Under the pieces are notes generated by a model. It worked only from the letters and a program-made list of their open reading frames with translations, ran no database searches and was not told the DNA's origin. A program made the translations under genes and the position numbers. Positions 37,235 through 49,412 of a DNA stretch of 64,000 nucleotides are shown here, piece by piece. Numbering within the stretch: position 1 is the first letter of the stretch; each line of letters opens with the position of its first letter. Origin of the DNA: Oryza sativa Japonica Group (Eukaryota > Streptophyta > Magnoliopsida > Poales > Poaceae); assembly GCF_034140825.1 (NCBI RefSeq), contig NC_089037.1, positions 469,501 to 533,500 on the forward strand, read 5' to 3'.

Positions 37235-38235
37235 AAGAGTAATGATGAAAAGCAATCACTGGTTTGTTTTACTGTATTATACTCCACTTCAGAATGTATG
37301 TGTGTCATATCAGAAATAGAAACCCCTTCTTGTTATTAACAAACTGATATACCTGCAACCTGCATTCACTGATACAAAATTGTTCAATCTCAGTTGCAAG
37401 GGTAATTGTGTGCCCTGAAATTTGTCTATTCGTTGTGCGTACATACGGGTATGTTGTGACATCTGTTATAATATCGCATATCTTCCAGCTCATATATCCG
37501 GCTGAGAGCCTGAGACTTGGCAGTAACTACTTACGAAATACACGTAGTACTGAAAGCTAAATCTTGTGATTGTTGCTTGAATTATCAATGCTTATGTTCT
37601 AGATCTCCTTAAGAATGTTGCAACAACCCACCATGAAGCATTGGCAAGTATTTATTTTATTTTTTGAATTGTTTACTGCTAGTGTTTGCTTTGGCAAGAG
37701 GTCAAGAGCGCAGTAGATAATGACAGCTGACTAGCTGAGTGGTGATCCACACAAGTCTCAACTCTCAATTGGGCCAGATCGATTACACCGAGGCTACATG
37801 CCCCAGTCATGGGTCATACTCATGTGGAATTTCCATCTTTAATTGTAGGATCAAGCATAGTTCCATAAGCGAGGGGCATGATGAAAACCTTGTTATTGAC
37901 AACAGGGAATTTCCATTCAAAGTTTGGTTATATGCTGCATGACACAGATTATTTTCCTGTGTGAGGGCTGTGTAGAAAACTTCAGATGCTGCATGAGCCA
38001 ACCTGCCTACAATTGCAGTTGGTCTCTAATTAATCTTGTTTCCCGTTGCCGAATCCATTTTCATCTCCTTTCTCAACGTGGTTTCCTGCCATCTCCTTCA
38101 GCTATTCCATAAGGAGGACAAATAGAAAGAGAGAGAGATAGAGCGTTAGGAATATGACAAATAGCAACAAGTTTGGTTGTTTAAGTAACTTAAAATTGAT
38201 AACGACGACGTTTGTTTTTTCCCCTTGTCTAAGCT
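37235..38235. other. Convergent intergenic region
   Basis: This is the 3' flank of VPS24 (+) and of the sterol oxidase gene (-). AT-rich, with no recognisable exon. Confidence 0.5.
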
Positions 38236-39593
38236 CTAACAAATATTCTCATCTAGTAAAGACAACGGATAATTAATTGAAGCTAGATGTGAAAGCTCAA
38301 AAACTGCTTGTAGAGCTACTACCTTTGACAAGCTTGCCTTATGGTATCTGTAGCCCTGAAACGAACACGAGTTAACTTTGATGTCAGCTATATATAATAA
38401 AGTTGTTTAATTGCAAGGGTTTAGTTACTGCTAAAACAGAGAAAGTTGGACGTAGAGCTAGTGCAGTGCGTACTCTGTCAGTCCCGTAGATGTAATCACA
38501 GAAAGTGAAGACAGAAGAGAAGTTGCTCTGGCTGTGTCCTCCCACGAAATGGTGGTAGTCATGGTACTCCACTCCTCCATACAACGGGATATACTTGGTC
38601 GGATCGAACGGCAACTTGAACCTGCTTCAAGTAGAGTTTTCGGATAATTAAGCTAAATGCTACTAGTCTATAAACTAAGGACTAGTAAATGTTCATTAGC
38701 TATATAAATACGATCTATGTCTCAATTTAATATGGGCTATATTTTCTTATACGATCTTTAGTGACATATTCTCTCCCTATTCTCCCCCCTCCCCTTTTCT
38801 CAATGATGTTCCAGCGAGATAAGGAAGACTTGAGTTTTTGCAGCATCCACGCTGCATCTGACACGACGTCCTAATAGTCATTTTGAAACGGAGGGAATAG
38901 AAATATATACAGCGATGACGAGGTTTTTACAGTGAGTACCCACCCGCTGTGGATGTGGATGGCCTCGAGGTGGCGAAGCACGAACCAGAGCCAGAAGGTG
39001 GTCATGTGGCACGGCACGATGGCTGGGCCGGCGAAGGCCGGGAAGCCGAGGATGAGGATCTCGGCCCAGTGGGCGTACGGGGCGGCGTAGCCCATGGGCG
39101 CGGTGAACTCGTGGTGGACTCGGTGGATGTGGTGGTAGGCCCACGGCGTGTGCAGCAGGCGGTGGATCCAGTAGCCCAGGTAGTCCTCCACCAGCAGGTA
39201 CACCGCCACCTGCGCCGCCGTCTCCCCCGCCGACGGCAGCGGCAGCCCCGTCCGTATCCCCACCGCCCTCACCGCAGGGAACGACGCCAGCTGGACCGGC
39301 CCGACGGCGAGGAGCAGCACGCGCGCGGTGGCAGCGTAGCACCGGAGGAAGGCGGCCGGCGGGTGGCGCACGCCGGGCTGCAGCTTGTGCGGCAGCGGCA
39401 GGTGGCGGCGGAGCTCGAGCAGCGCGAGGGGGAGCGGCGCGAGGGTGTAGACGAGGAGGAGGATGGGGACGTTGTGGCAGTAGAGGCAGTAGTCCGGGAT
39501 GGCCGCCGAGTAGCGGAACCAGGCCGCCTCCGCCCACGTCAGGCCCCGCCCCACCGCCGCCTCCGCCTCCGCCGCCGTCGCGTACGGGAGCAT
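38236..39593 (-). CDS. C-4 sterol methyl oxidase (SMO1-like), fatty-acid hydroxylase superfamily
   Basis: Three exons, 39593-38944, 38621-38474 and 38355-38236, encode 305 residues. Several hydrophobic segments (for example 42-60 and 88-106) mark an ER membrane protein. The three di-iron His motifs are present: HRLLH (144-148), HRVHH (157-161) and HDYHH (237-241). YGGVEYHDYHH and GGHSQSNF are typical of plant SMO1 proteins, which remove C-4 methyl groups in sterol synthesis. The C terminus after GYRYHKAS is less certain: TCAAAG is followed by GTAGTAG, so the last exon could splice onward instead of reading to the TAG at 38236-38238. Exon 1 is very GC-rich. Confidence 0.88.
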
Positions 39594-39657
39594 AGCTAGC
39601 TACTGCCGGCGACGACACAGAGGATCGATCTCCGGCCAGCCAGCCGGCGAGATCGAG

Positions 39658-39670
39658 AGCTATATATATA
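39658..39670 (-). promoter_or_regulatory. Possible TATA box of the sterol oxidase gene
   Basis: A TATATATATAG run on the minus strand lies about 65-75 bp before the ATG. The spacing is plausible, but simple TA repeats are common here. Confidence 0.4.
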
Positions 39671-39830
39671 CGAGTATATCGCTCTATCGCTATATGCTGT
39701 TTGGAGTTACGGCGCCAAATTAACAGGAATTTGAGCATGATATCTAGTTTTATCGCTGCGTCTCTGTATTATTGGGCGAGGAGGGCAGCATACGTGGTCG
39801 GACTGTGGCCTGTAAATTACGATCGAGATA

Positions 39831-40896
39831 TCGAATTAAATCCATCATTTATCAAGTGAGCTGATCATTATCTAAAACAAATAGAGTACTCCAATCAAGT
39901 GAGCTGATCGATGGGCCAGCTGTATAGTGCAACAAATGGTGCAGTGCGCGCAAAGAGAACGTACAGTACATGTGCAAGTCAGTAGAGTAGGCAACGCAAA
40001 TCGTTGTACAGTACTCCGTACTTGCAAAAATGGCACGACGTACGCAAAGTCGTGGCGTACGTTGTAGCACGAGTACATAGTATAGTACACAGGACCACTG
40101 GACACATTGGGCTCACCGGCCTTGATATTGTAGTCTAATAGAGCTCCAAAAGTAGCTGCTCAATAGAGGAGAGCAGTGGAGTGGTAACAACGCACGGTGA
40201 CTCCTCCTTCCTGCTCGTTCAGCCCCTTTAATTCCTCCATCCATTTCGACGGCTCCGGTCATCAGCGATTTGGGGAAGAGGGTCCAAGTAGTCGGGTTCT
40301 TTCTGTAGTAGGGGTTTTCCCTTTGTCTTCTCTTTTCTTTTGATGTTTTTGTGTAGTGCAAAAGTTCGCATGCGACACATTTCTGTTATCCCGGTGGCTT
40401 GCTATGGATTCCGGCTAAATCCATCCATGGAATGGTCTTCAGATTTACCATGAACGCCTCCAACTATAAGTAAGGCAGGTATGTTTTATACAAAGTTGCT
40501 CCGACTATCCTGTTCATCTCCAATAAGGCAATCACAGCGATGCATCATCCATCATCGGTGGTGGATCTTCAGCGAGAAGCTACGTTGTTACTGTTTTTCA
40601 TAGAAGCCGCAACCTCCAAACGGAGGCCCCTTTTGGATATGCTTCCTGTTACTTTTATCTGTAGTTACTCTTTGTTTTATGCGTCACCGTTGCATCCAGC
40701 TTATCACCTGGTGGAGAAGAAAGGACTTGATTGCTTTTTCTAGTTTATTAGAAGTTCTTCGTCCTAGTTTCAAGAGCTTATGTTAATTTTGTTATCTTCA
40801 AGGGGTCTGTTTGCAAAACTGTTTATACTTACAATTTCTTGCGGTCCCCACGGGGGATAACTCGTGCGATATGTATCTAGTTATCTATATTCAATA
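39831..40896. repeat. Local duplication, copy A
   Basis: It starts TCGAATTAAATCCATCATTT, identical to the start of copy C at 41541, and continues through GCAAATCGTTGTACAGTACT. From about 40127 it matches copy B over about 770 bp (AATAGAGCTCCAAA ... AGTTATCTATATTCAA), at roughly 80-85% identity by eye with indels. No coding frame spans it. Confidence 0.8.
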
Positions 40897-41540
40897 AAAT
40901 GCATGAGTTTAGAGAGAGAGAGGGGGGGAGTGGATTTCAGGTGATCTAAGCCATTGATTGATTTTAATGGATCAGATTAAGCAGGTTACTTGCTTCTCCC
41001 ATCTATACGAGTGCACACCACATCCTAATTATTTACTTTTTTTCTAAAATATAACAAACGTCAGGAGCAGATCGAATAATATGAGTTGTTAGATACATAT
41101 TTCCTAGGGAATGGAGACTATAATATTACCGCCGGTTGTTTTTGAAAACATGGCACATGCATGATACATTCATTGTGCCATTTAACTTTAAGTATATAGC
41201 TCATCGGCACGGTGCACATGCATGCTAAGGTGGTGACCACGCGTTGGGGTTTGACGTGCGTGCATCAATAAGTGACGGAATTAAGGATGTAGTAGGCCAT
41301 GGATGGCGAGCCTAGCGGCGGCAGAGAGCCACGAGGGCGCCGGTGACACCAACGACGGGAACACAGATGACACCACGGTTGTGTGGTGCGGCCGGCCGCC
41401 GATGGGACCGCCGCGCGCGATGGGCGGCATTGGTGGGGCATGACGGGCTAGCTCGATCGCCACTGTTTCCTCATCTGCATGCGTTCCTAGTCAAACTCGG
41501 TTACAGCAGGTAATTAATTGTGGCAGCGAAATTGTCATGG
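40897..41540. other. Spacer between duplicated segments
   Basis: AT-rich with a short GA run (40911-40923) and one GC-rich patch at 41290-41420. The patch gives a 60-codon minus frame without family resemblance. No gene called. Confidence 0.45.
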
Positions 41541-41975
41541 TCGAATTAAATCCATCATTTATCAACTGATTTGTCGGCCAGCTCTATTATATAATGCGAA
41601 AATACGTTGCATACGGTGGTGAATGTTAGTATGCGTTGGTTCGTTAGAAACGGCCAGAAAATGCCATGGGATTTGGCTGGCACACGTTACGTCTCGTACA
41701 AGTATATATCGTACGCAAAATAATCGTACGTATAGCAGCTGTGCAACCGGCGCAATGTGCGCGGTAAAAAACAGTATAGTACATGCATGTGCAAGTTGGT
41801 AGGCAAGGCAAATCGTTGTACAGTACTCCGTATACTTGCAAAAATGACACGACGTACTTAGAGTCGTGGCACGATCGAGTATACGTATACGTACAGGACC
41901 ACGTACTATATATACTGGACAGTAAGGATCGATACGTACGTACGGCTCACCGGGTTTGGTTAATTCAACTCTGAT
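41541..41975. repeat. Local duplication, copy C (partial)
   Basis: It shares the start of copy A, the GCAAATCGTTGTACAGTACT phrase, the GACACGACGTAC region and GGCTCACCGG, but lacks the long downstream part found in A and B. Confidence 0.7.
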
Positions 41976-42013
41976 AAATCTGCGTTCAATTTCGTTCCTG
42001 CTCTTGGGAACTA

Positions 42014-42163
42014 CTTCCTCTGTTTCACAATGTAAGTAATTCTATCATTTTCTATATTCATATTGATGTTAATAAATCTAGATATATATATATGTCTAGA
42101 TTCATTAACGTCACTATGAATGTGAAAAATGATAGAATGACTTATATTTTGAAACAGAGGGAG
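42014..42163. mobile_element. Stowaway MITE
   Basis: CTTCCTCTGTTTCACAATG at the left and the inverse ending GAAACAGAGGGAG at the right, TA on both sides. It lies between duplicated segments C and B. Same ~150 bp subfamily as 13413, 23319 and 33655. Confidence 0.85.
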
Positions 42164-42624
42164 TACTGGTAATCTCTCGCTGCGTCTCTGTATACTTGTG
42201 GAGTTTTATGACGACGACGTGGCGTACGGACACGTACGGTGCCAAATTAACAATTTCACATTATATATGCGTGGGCAGCGACAAAGCTAGAGTATATTAG
42301 GGGTGCCTAGGAAGCCGGTCAAGAAAATGTTTTAGCTATACCTCATCTATTTTCACAATATATACACCCCCTTAGTATAAATTTAGACACCCGTATCAAC
42401 TTAAATTTGATCTCAAGTATAATAAATTAAGCAAGTGGCACCACCCTCCATTTCGTTCTAGCTCCGCCTCAGCGTAGGTATATATACATGTTTCCTTCGT
42501 CGCATGCATGCAACAGCATTGCATGACAGTACTCTTGACTAACTTATTACTTAGCTCCTTTTTTTTAATTATTTTCATATTTCTCAAACTGTTAAACACG
42601 ATTAAATCTTTGTATACAACAGCA

Positions 42625-43511
42625 TTAATAATGCAAGTCAGTAGGCAAGGCAAATCGTTGTACGCTACTTGCAAAGTCATGGGCTCATGGCGTTGTCGCA
42701 CGAGTACACACAGTACGTACACAGGGCCACTGGGCTCACTGGGTTTGATTGAAGTCTAATAGAGCTCCAAACGTAGCTGCTCAATAGCGGAGAACAGCGG
42801 TGACTCCTCTTCAGGTGAAACAAAGGTGACTCCTTCCTCTTCCTTCGGCCCTTTCCTCCGTCGATTTCGGCGGCTCCGGCCGTCGGCGACAGGAGAAGGG
42901 GTACAAGTAGTCGGGTTCTTTCTGTAGTAGGGGTTTTTCTTTGTTTTCTCTTTTCTTTTGATGTTTTTTTAGTGCAAGAGTTCGCCGGCGTCACATTTCT
43001 GTTATCCCGGTGGCTTTCTATCAATTTCGGCCAAATCCATCCATAGAATGGTCTCCAGATTTACCATGAACGCCCCCAGCTGTAACTAAGGCAGGTTTGC
43101 TTCATACAAAGTTGCACCGACTATCCTGTTCATCTCCAATAAGGCTACTACAGGAATGCAAGCCTCCATCATCGATGGTGGATTAATGTAAGAAGCTACG
43201 TTTTTATTGTTTTTCATAGAAGCCGTAACCTTCAAATGGAGGCCCCTTTTAGATACGCTTCCTGTTACTTTCATATGTAGTTACTCTTTGTTTATGTGTC
43301 ACCGTTGCATTCAGCTTGTCACCTGATTGAGAAGAAAGGACTTGATTGCTTTTTCTAGTTTCTTAGAAGTTCTTCCTAGTAAATTTCAAGAGCTTATGCT
43401 AATTTGGCTATCTTCAAGAGGTCTGTTTGCAAAACTATTTGTACTTGACTCCCCGTCCCCACGGGGGATAACTCATGTGATATATATATACATAGTTATC
43501 TATATTCAACG
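42625..43511. repeat. Local duplication, copy B
   Basis: It begins with the GCAAGTCAGTAGGCAAGGCA phrase shared with A and C and then follows copy A collinearly to TTATCTATATTCAA. It ends about 315 bp before the RH50 start codon, so it may contribute promoter sequence. Confidence 0.8.
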
Positions 43512-43825
43512 AGTCAACCACAATCAATATGCCACATCAGCACAGACCACCTCTAAAACCGTCAAAGGAGTCGATTTGCACCGGCTTTAAAAATGTGGGA
43601 AACGTTATAACCGGTTTTGCGGTTGAGCGAAACGACCCAATGGGAATCAAGAAGGGAGAGAAAGTAGACTATTCCTTAAACCAGAGTGGTGACCTGGTCG
43701 AGGCCAGCCCGTACAGGCCCATAAAGCAGACAAGCCCAAACACCGCACTTGACAATATCTCCGGCTCTCCGCTCCGCTCTATCGAGTATCGGATAGGAAG
43801 GAAGGAGACGGCGGCGCTGCGAGAG

Positions 43826-46725
43826 ATGGAGGTGGCGGGTGCTCAGGCCGGCATCCTCCCCCTCCTCCTCCGTCACCCCGCGTCCCTCCGGGGCTCCCTC
43901 TCCCTCTCCTGCGGCGGCGCCCGCCGGAGCTGGGCGGCGGCGGCGGCCACGGCGGAAGGAGGAGGAGGAGAGGAGGGTCGCGGCTACGAGAGGGTGCCCA
44001 TGGACACCCCCGGCGCCTACCGCCTCGTCGACCGGGCCACCGGCCGCAGCGTCATCGTGTGGGGCGGCACCGACGACGTCAGCATGCCCTCCCCCGCGGT
44101 GCTCTCCACGACCACGCGCGTCCCCGACCGCCCAAAAGGTTCCATTATTCAATACCACTTACTATACAGTTGTGCAATGACAATGATTTTTCATCTTCAA
44201 AGTAAATATGTTCCCGGTGCATTATGCCAACATTTGGCCGTAACAGGTTGGGTATGAGATTAATTTTAACGCCTTTTAGCAACGGAACACGCATTCCTTC
44301 ATGCCAATATGCCATGTCATCAGACATGAAATTCACTAGATTTTCCTGTATTGTGTGATGGATGTGTTATCTCTCTCAGTTTGCTTAGTAAGAACTGCTT
44401 CACTTTCCCAAAAATGAGGCCATTTTTTTTACACCACAGAAAATGGGAGAAGTACAAGTATTGGAAATTTTGGCAGACTCAAGGCACAGAAAGTTAAAGT
44501 TTTAGCAAGGAGATCAGCTCACCTTAAGAGAGAGGATTCTGGTCGCATAAGCACCAGCCGGTTCAGTGAATCTCCTTCTGATGAGTCTGACGAAGATGGC
44601 ACTTATTTTGAAAGAGATAGGGCAAGAAACACAAGGCAAAACAGTAGATCTAGAGACGACAAAACCCGTGGTGCGCATTCTCTGAATTCTGTCTTGAGGC
44701 AGTATAGAGGTGCTGATGACTTGGATTTTCCAGGATCAGAGGCTACTTCTGGCTCCAAAAGATGGGGTAACATTTCTGATGTTACATTTGGACGACAGAA
44801 TCAAAGGCAAAAGGGCCCTTTAGATAGTGGGTTTTTCAGTCGAAGATCTTTTAAGGAAATTGGCTGTAGTGATGAAATTCTAGGTGCACTGAGAAGTTTT
44901 GGCTTCCCTCGTCCATCGCATATTCAGGTAAATAACTTTTCAAAACAAAATTCTCTACTTGGGGCAGACATCTCAAGCTTTTACTCTCTTTTGTTGTGAA
45001 GAAGAACATCTTGAATTGTTGTCATAAGTGACTGTGTATGTCTGCACTTAATCCTTGCACTATAACAATGAGCTTTCCTTACTATGCCTAAAAATCTTTT
45101 CCTTAACTAGCCTGTTGCATTATTTCAGGCGATGGCATATCGACCTGTCTTGGAGGGGAAAAGCTGCATTATTGGTGATCAAAGTGGATCTGGCAAGACA
45201 TTGGCATATCTTTGCCCAGTAGTACAAAACCTGAGGAAGGAAGAAGTTGAGGGGCTCCATAGGTCTTCTCCTAGGAACCCACGAGTGGTAGTACTGACGC
45301 CTACAGCTGAGCTTGCTTCTCAGGTATTTTACACCTTGAATGTGATCCTGCCAATGTTCAGTGATTGTTTTTATGCCAAATTAGGAAAAGCTGGAGTGCT
45401 CATTGGAACATTTTTAATCTCTCAGGTCCTTAACAACTGCCGGTCAATATCGAAATCGGGGGTACCTTTTAGGTCTATGGTTGCAACTGGTGGATTTCGA
45501 CAGAAGACACAGTTAGAAAGTCTTGATCAAGAGCTTGATGTACTTATTGCAACACCTGGTCGTTTCTTGTATCTGCTTCAAGAAGGCTTTGTGCAATTAA
45601 ATAACCTCAGATGGTATGCCATTGTTGTTCATTTTCTCTCATTTTGCAGCTTGAACTTCCATCTGAGAACACATCAAACTAATGAGTGAACATACTTATG
45701 AACAGTGTTGTGCTGGATGAAGTGGATATTTTATATGGTGAAGAAAGTTTTGAACAAGTGCTTCATCAATTGATTACTGTTGCACCACTGACCACGCAAT
45801 ATCTCTTTGTCACTGCCACTCTTCCTCTCGACATCTACAACAAGGTTGTTGAAACATTTCCGGACTGTGAACTAATCATGGGACCAGGCGTCCACCGAAC
45901 AAGCTCTCGTCTTGAAGAGGTTGGCCATTTCTTGCTTTCTTCATTTTTGAGAAAAATGTTCCCAGGAGATACCTTTTGGAGGGTACATATTTACATTTGA
46001 GAGGTTGAACTGCAGATTCTCGTGGACTGCAGTGGAGATGACAATGAGGAAAAGAATCCGGAGACGGCGTTCTCAAACAAGAAATCAGCACTTGTAAAGA
46101 TAATCGAGGAATCTCCTGTCCGTAAAACAATTATTTTCTGCAACAAGGTAGTTCCTCTCCAGTATTCCAGCATACGATCTGCAACCAAAAAGAGTTTGCA
46201 GTGTATCTGACAGATGGATTTTTTTTTTGTGGTGGTGTTAGATTGAGACATGCAGAAAGGTTGAGAATGCGCTGAGGCGGGTGGACAGGAAGGCTTCGCA
46301 GATCAAAGTGCTCCCCTTCCATGCTGCATTGGATCAACAACAGAGAATCGCCAACATCAAAGAGTTCCTGAACAAGCAGACGGCTGACTCGATGTTCCTG
46401 GTGTGCACAGATAGGTAAGGCATCGATCACCTGAAGTGAAGCGCATGAAATCGATTCTGTTTTCAAGCGATGATCTGATTGGATTTGGTGGGTGGCATGC
46501 AGGGCGTCGCGAGGCATCGACTTTGCGAACGTGAACCACGTGGTGCTGTTCGACTACCCGCGCGACCCGAGTGAGTACGTGCGGCGCGTCGGCAGGACGG
46601 CCCGCGGCGCGTCGGGCAACGGCAAGGCGTTCGTGTTCGCGGTGGGGAAGCAGGTGTCCCTCGCCAGGAGGGTGATGGAGAGGAACATCAAGGGCCACCC
46701 GCTGCACGATGTGCCATGCGTCTAG
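43826..46725 (+). CDS. RH50: DEAD-box ATP-dependent RNA helicase 50
   Basis: Eight exons, 43826-44138, 44440-44927, 45129-45323, 45426-45613, 45706-45919, 46016-46147, 46242-46414 and 46503-46725, encode 641 residues, the length I remember for rice RH50 (Os03g0108600). A GC-rich, Ala-rich N terminus may be a plastid transit peptide. A basic, Ser-rich linker precedes the helicase core: [10 protein letters not shown] (Q-motif region), GDQSGSGKT (motif I, 283-291), TPTAELASQ (Ia), ATPGR (Ib), DEVD (motif II, 399-402), TAT (III), IIFCNK (IV), SRGIDF (V) and RRVGRTAR (VI). It should unwind RNA with ATP; the target RNA is unknown. Motif II is DEVD, not DEAD. Confidence 0.94.
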
Positions 46726-47080
46726 TCCTAGAAAGAGCTCTACAGAGCAGAGACAGTTTCAGGTCAAATTTGTGCTAGCATACATAGCACCATCTAATAT
46801 TGATGTAGATAGGGTTTGTGAAACCGGTTTTGATGCATACACATATGCTGATCGAGTGAATTAGCATCTGTCTGTCTGTTTTAGAATGGTGATGCATATT
46901 GGTTCATACATACATTCATAGTGCTAGTAGTAGTAAATTTCAGTCGCTGACCAACTCACAAGTGGTGCAGCTGCTGCTGCTTGCTGTAAACGATGGAATG
47001 TGCAATTGGTTACTACACTACTAACTGAGATGAGACTGCTGCTGCTATTGACTTGGGTGGAGCTGGAGGGAGCAAGCAGG
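46726..47080. other. Convergent intergenic region
   Basis: It holds the 3' flanks of RH50 (+) and the small helical protein gene (-). No other feature seen. Confidence 0.5.
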
Positions 47081-47677
47081 TCAGGTGTGGTCGTGGCGGA
47101 CGGTGGCGAGGAGGTGGAGCTGGGCGTTGTGGAGGAGGGAGCGTGCCTGCTCGTTGGCGGCGTCGCGGGCGCGCAGCTCCCGGATCTCCTCCTCCCACCT
47201 CTCCACCCTCTCCTTGTGGATCCTGCACGCGCCAAATTAATTCACAAACAAACCAGATTGATTATGCTGTTTGTCATCAAGCAAGCCAATTCAATTATTA
47301 TTATTTGTGATGGATGGTGGTCTTACGAGCAGAGGCGGTCCTCGAAGTCGGCGGCGAGGTTCTTGAACAGCGCACGCCCCGCCTCCAGCATCTCCGACAC
47401 CTGCTGCGTTGCATTCCAGTCCAGCATAATCGATCGATGAATGACAAATGGCGAAATTAATGAATGGAGAGAGGTGGTGGACCTGGCGAGTGAAGGCGTC
47501 GATGGCGAGGAGGATGCGCTGCACGTGCTCCTCCGTCTCCGCCGACGCCGCCGCCACCTCCTCCTCCTCGGCGACGGCCATGTCGTCCTCCGTCTCCGTC
47601 ATGGGCGCGGTGGTGATGGTGACGGCGACCCCGGAGGAAGCCGCCGCTCCCCCTCCCGCGCTCCCCTGGCTCGCCAT
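47081..47677 (-). CDS. Unrecognised small helical protein
   Basis: Three exons, 47677-47483, 47400-47327 and 47222-47081, encode 136 residues with consistent phases. I do not recognise a named family. The N-terminal third is low complexity (Ala, Thr, Glu-rich). From about residue 48 the chain looks like a continuous amphipathic or coiled-coil helix (EEHVQRILLAIDAFTRQ, MLEAGRALFKNLAADFEDR, then an Arg/Glu-rich WEEEIRELRARD) ending HLLATVRHDHT. Conserved-looking codons across three spliced exons argue for a real gene. The true start may lie in an upstream exon at 48091-48150: splicing from 48091 to an acceptor before 47716 would be in frame and add 33 residues. Confidence 0.7.
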
Positions 47678-48090
47678 CTCTTCCTCTCCCTCTCTTTCTC
47701 CTTCTCCTCCGTTGCTCTACACGCATCCATCCATCCATCCCAAAACTCAGATTAGATTCAACCATCAAATTTTCGACCGACTCCCCCAAAATCAAAAATC
47801 AAATGCGCCTTAACAACTGAACTGATTGAGACAGTAGATGAAATGGAACAAGTCGATCGGAACGGAATCGCGTGGCCTTGGTTCGATCAAAGCAACGAAC
47901 GCAGCTGACGACTGGATCCAATCCCCACAACAAACACCCAAAACTTTTCCCAAAAAAAAAATACAAGGAAAAAACGCAAGCGCGGATGAATGCCATGGCA
48001 ACCTCGCCATCTAGCAGTCAGAAATAATCACCCAGGAGAAGGTGGAGGGAGAGAGCAGTAGCCAGTAGGGGGTAGGGGGTTTAGGTTTAC

Positions 48091-48150
48091 CATGGCGGCG
48101 GCGGCGGCGGCGGCGGCGGTGCGCATGCGCTTGGTCCCGGCCGCCTCCAT
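48091..48150 (-). other. Possible first coding exon of the small helical protein gene
   Basis: On the minus strand an ATG opens a 20-codon frame with a basic KRMR stretch and eight alanines, ending ATG then GTAAAC, a good splice donor. A plausible acceptor (GTGTAG) at 47717-47720 keeps phase 0 and runs into the downstream CDS. The Ala codons form a (GCC)n tract. No transcript evidence can be seen here. Confidence 0.45.
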
Positions 48151-49049
48151 CGTCTCGCCCCCGCCCCGAACGATCCATCTGCTCGGAACGGAATTACATA
48201 AAGTACTAGTAGACCGCTGGGCTGGGCTGGGCTGCGCTGGGTTGGGAGGACGGTTTGGTCAATGGACTGAACAAAAAGGAAAAAGTGCACTGAAGATCCC
48301 TCAACTTATCATCGAATTACAAAATCGTCCTTAAATCGTAAAACCCCCTGACTTACAAAACCAGTACAAACTAAATCCCTCGGCAATTTTGACTCCGGTT
48401 TTATCCTTAGGGGGGGCCACGTGGGTCCCACATGTCAGCCCCTTCTTCCCCTCCCCTCTCTTCCTCTCTCCTCTTCTTTTCTCTCCCTCCGCCACTCGAC
48501 GCCCAACCGAGCGCGACCTCGCCGCGCCGCCCATGGTCCTATCCACGCCGCGTCAGGAGGAAGCAGAGAAGCGTCGGCGAGTAGGTCGTCGGCCGGCCGA
48601 TGGAGGCAGCGACGATCCCGAGTCGAAGGTGCAGTAGAGATGGCAACAGGATGAGGCCGAGAGGATGCCGACAGTGAGGTTGACCGGTAGGGGGAGTCAA
48701 GATTGTCAGGGGAAGCAATAGCGGTGGCCTTGGGCCTTGGATCCCGGTGGCGAGGTCGCGCTCGGCCATCGAGCCCACCCCCATGGCGCCCCGGCCATCG
48801 ATGGCCGGCTCCGAGTTCTCCTACGCGTTCGCAATCGTCGCCGATCCAATCTGTACTCTGATGAGGTAGCACTCTAATACATAGAAAATAAGTGCTTTGA
48901 CCATTCTGTCCACCATTTATCAAAGGTTATGTGCTTGGATTGATGGAGGCCGATACTGCCGATGTTAGCGGGGACAGGGACCCTATATTTTAATAGTTTT
49001 CCCATAACAAAGGTCATGACGAATTTTCATGTTAGTGGGGCTTCTCTGC

Positions 49050-49169
49050 GGCCAAAAAGTCTGATCACGTGGCATCACCACCACCAGCTCAGTGCTGCAT
49101 GTTCCCCATATAGGAATCACTGCTGCCATGCTTGTTTATGGGTAACTGCATAAAGAACTGGCACTCTCT
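49050..49169. repeat. Dispersed direct repeat, copy 1
   Basis: It shares ACTGCATGTTCCCCATATAG-type sequence (GTGCTGCATGTTCCCC here), GCTGCCATGCTTGTTT and AAAGAACTGGCACT with copy 2 inside a CDKA intron. Confidence 0.75.
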
Positions 49170-49412
49170 CTCCGTTTTAAAAAAAGAACAATCCTAAGAT
49201 CGTAATGTAAAATTAGTCCGGAGTAAAAAAAATTCCCAAAATATCCCTTCGTTATTGGAAATAGTGATTGGTTTGCAACTTGGCATCAGAGAAGGGGATA
49301 GCGTTGGCACCTTGGCAGCAGCAAAGGAGAGGCGCAGTCAAAGAGAGTCACGCACGCAGTTAGGGGAAGCAGGCAAGGCGAGTTGGGAGAAGGAGAGGAG
49401 GAGGAGCGAGCA

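Noticed and set aside
38860-38898. GAAACGGAGGGAAT terminus in the sterol oxidase intron
   Set aside because: Only one Stowaway-like end is visible; no partner terminus within 250 bp.
38949-39599. 216-codon plus-strand open frame
   Set aside because: Antisense shadow of the GC-rich sterol oxidase exon 1, which has clear His motifs on the minus strand.
13413-42163. Recurrent ~150 bp repeats considered as a dispersed array such as CRISPR
   Set aside because: They are TA-flanked inverted-repeat MITEs in a eukaryotic genome, not spaced direct repeats.
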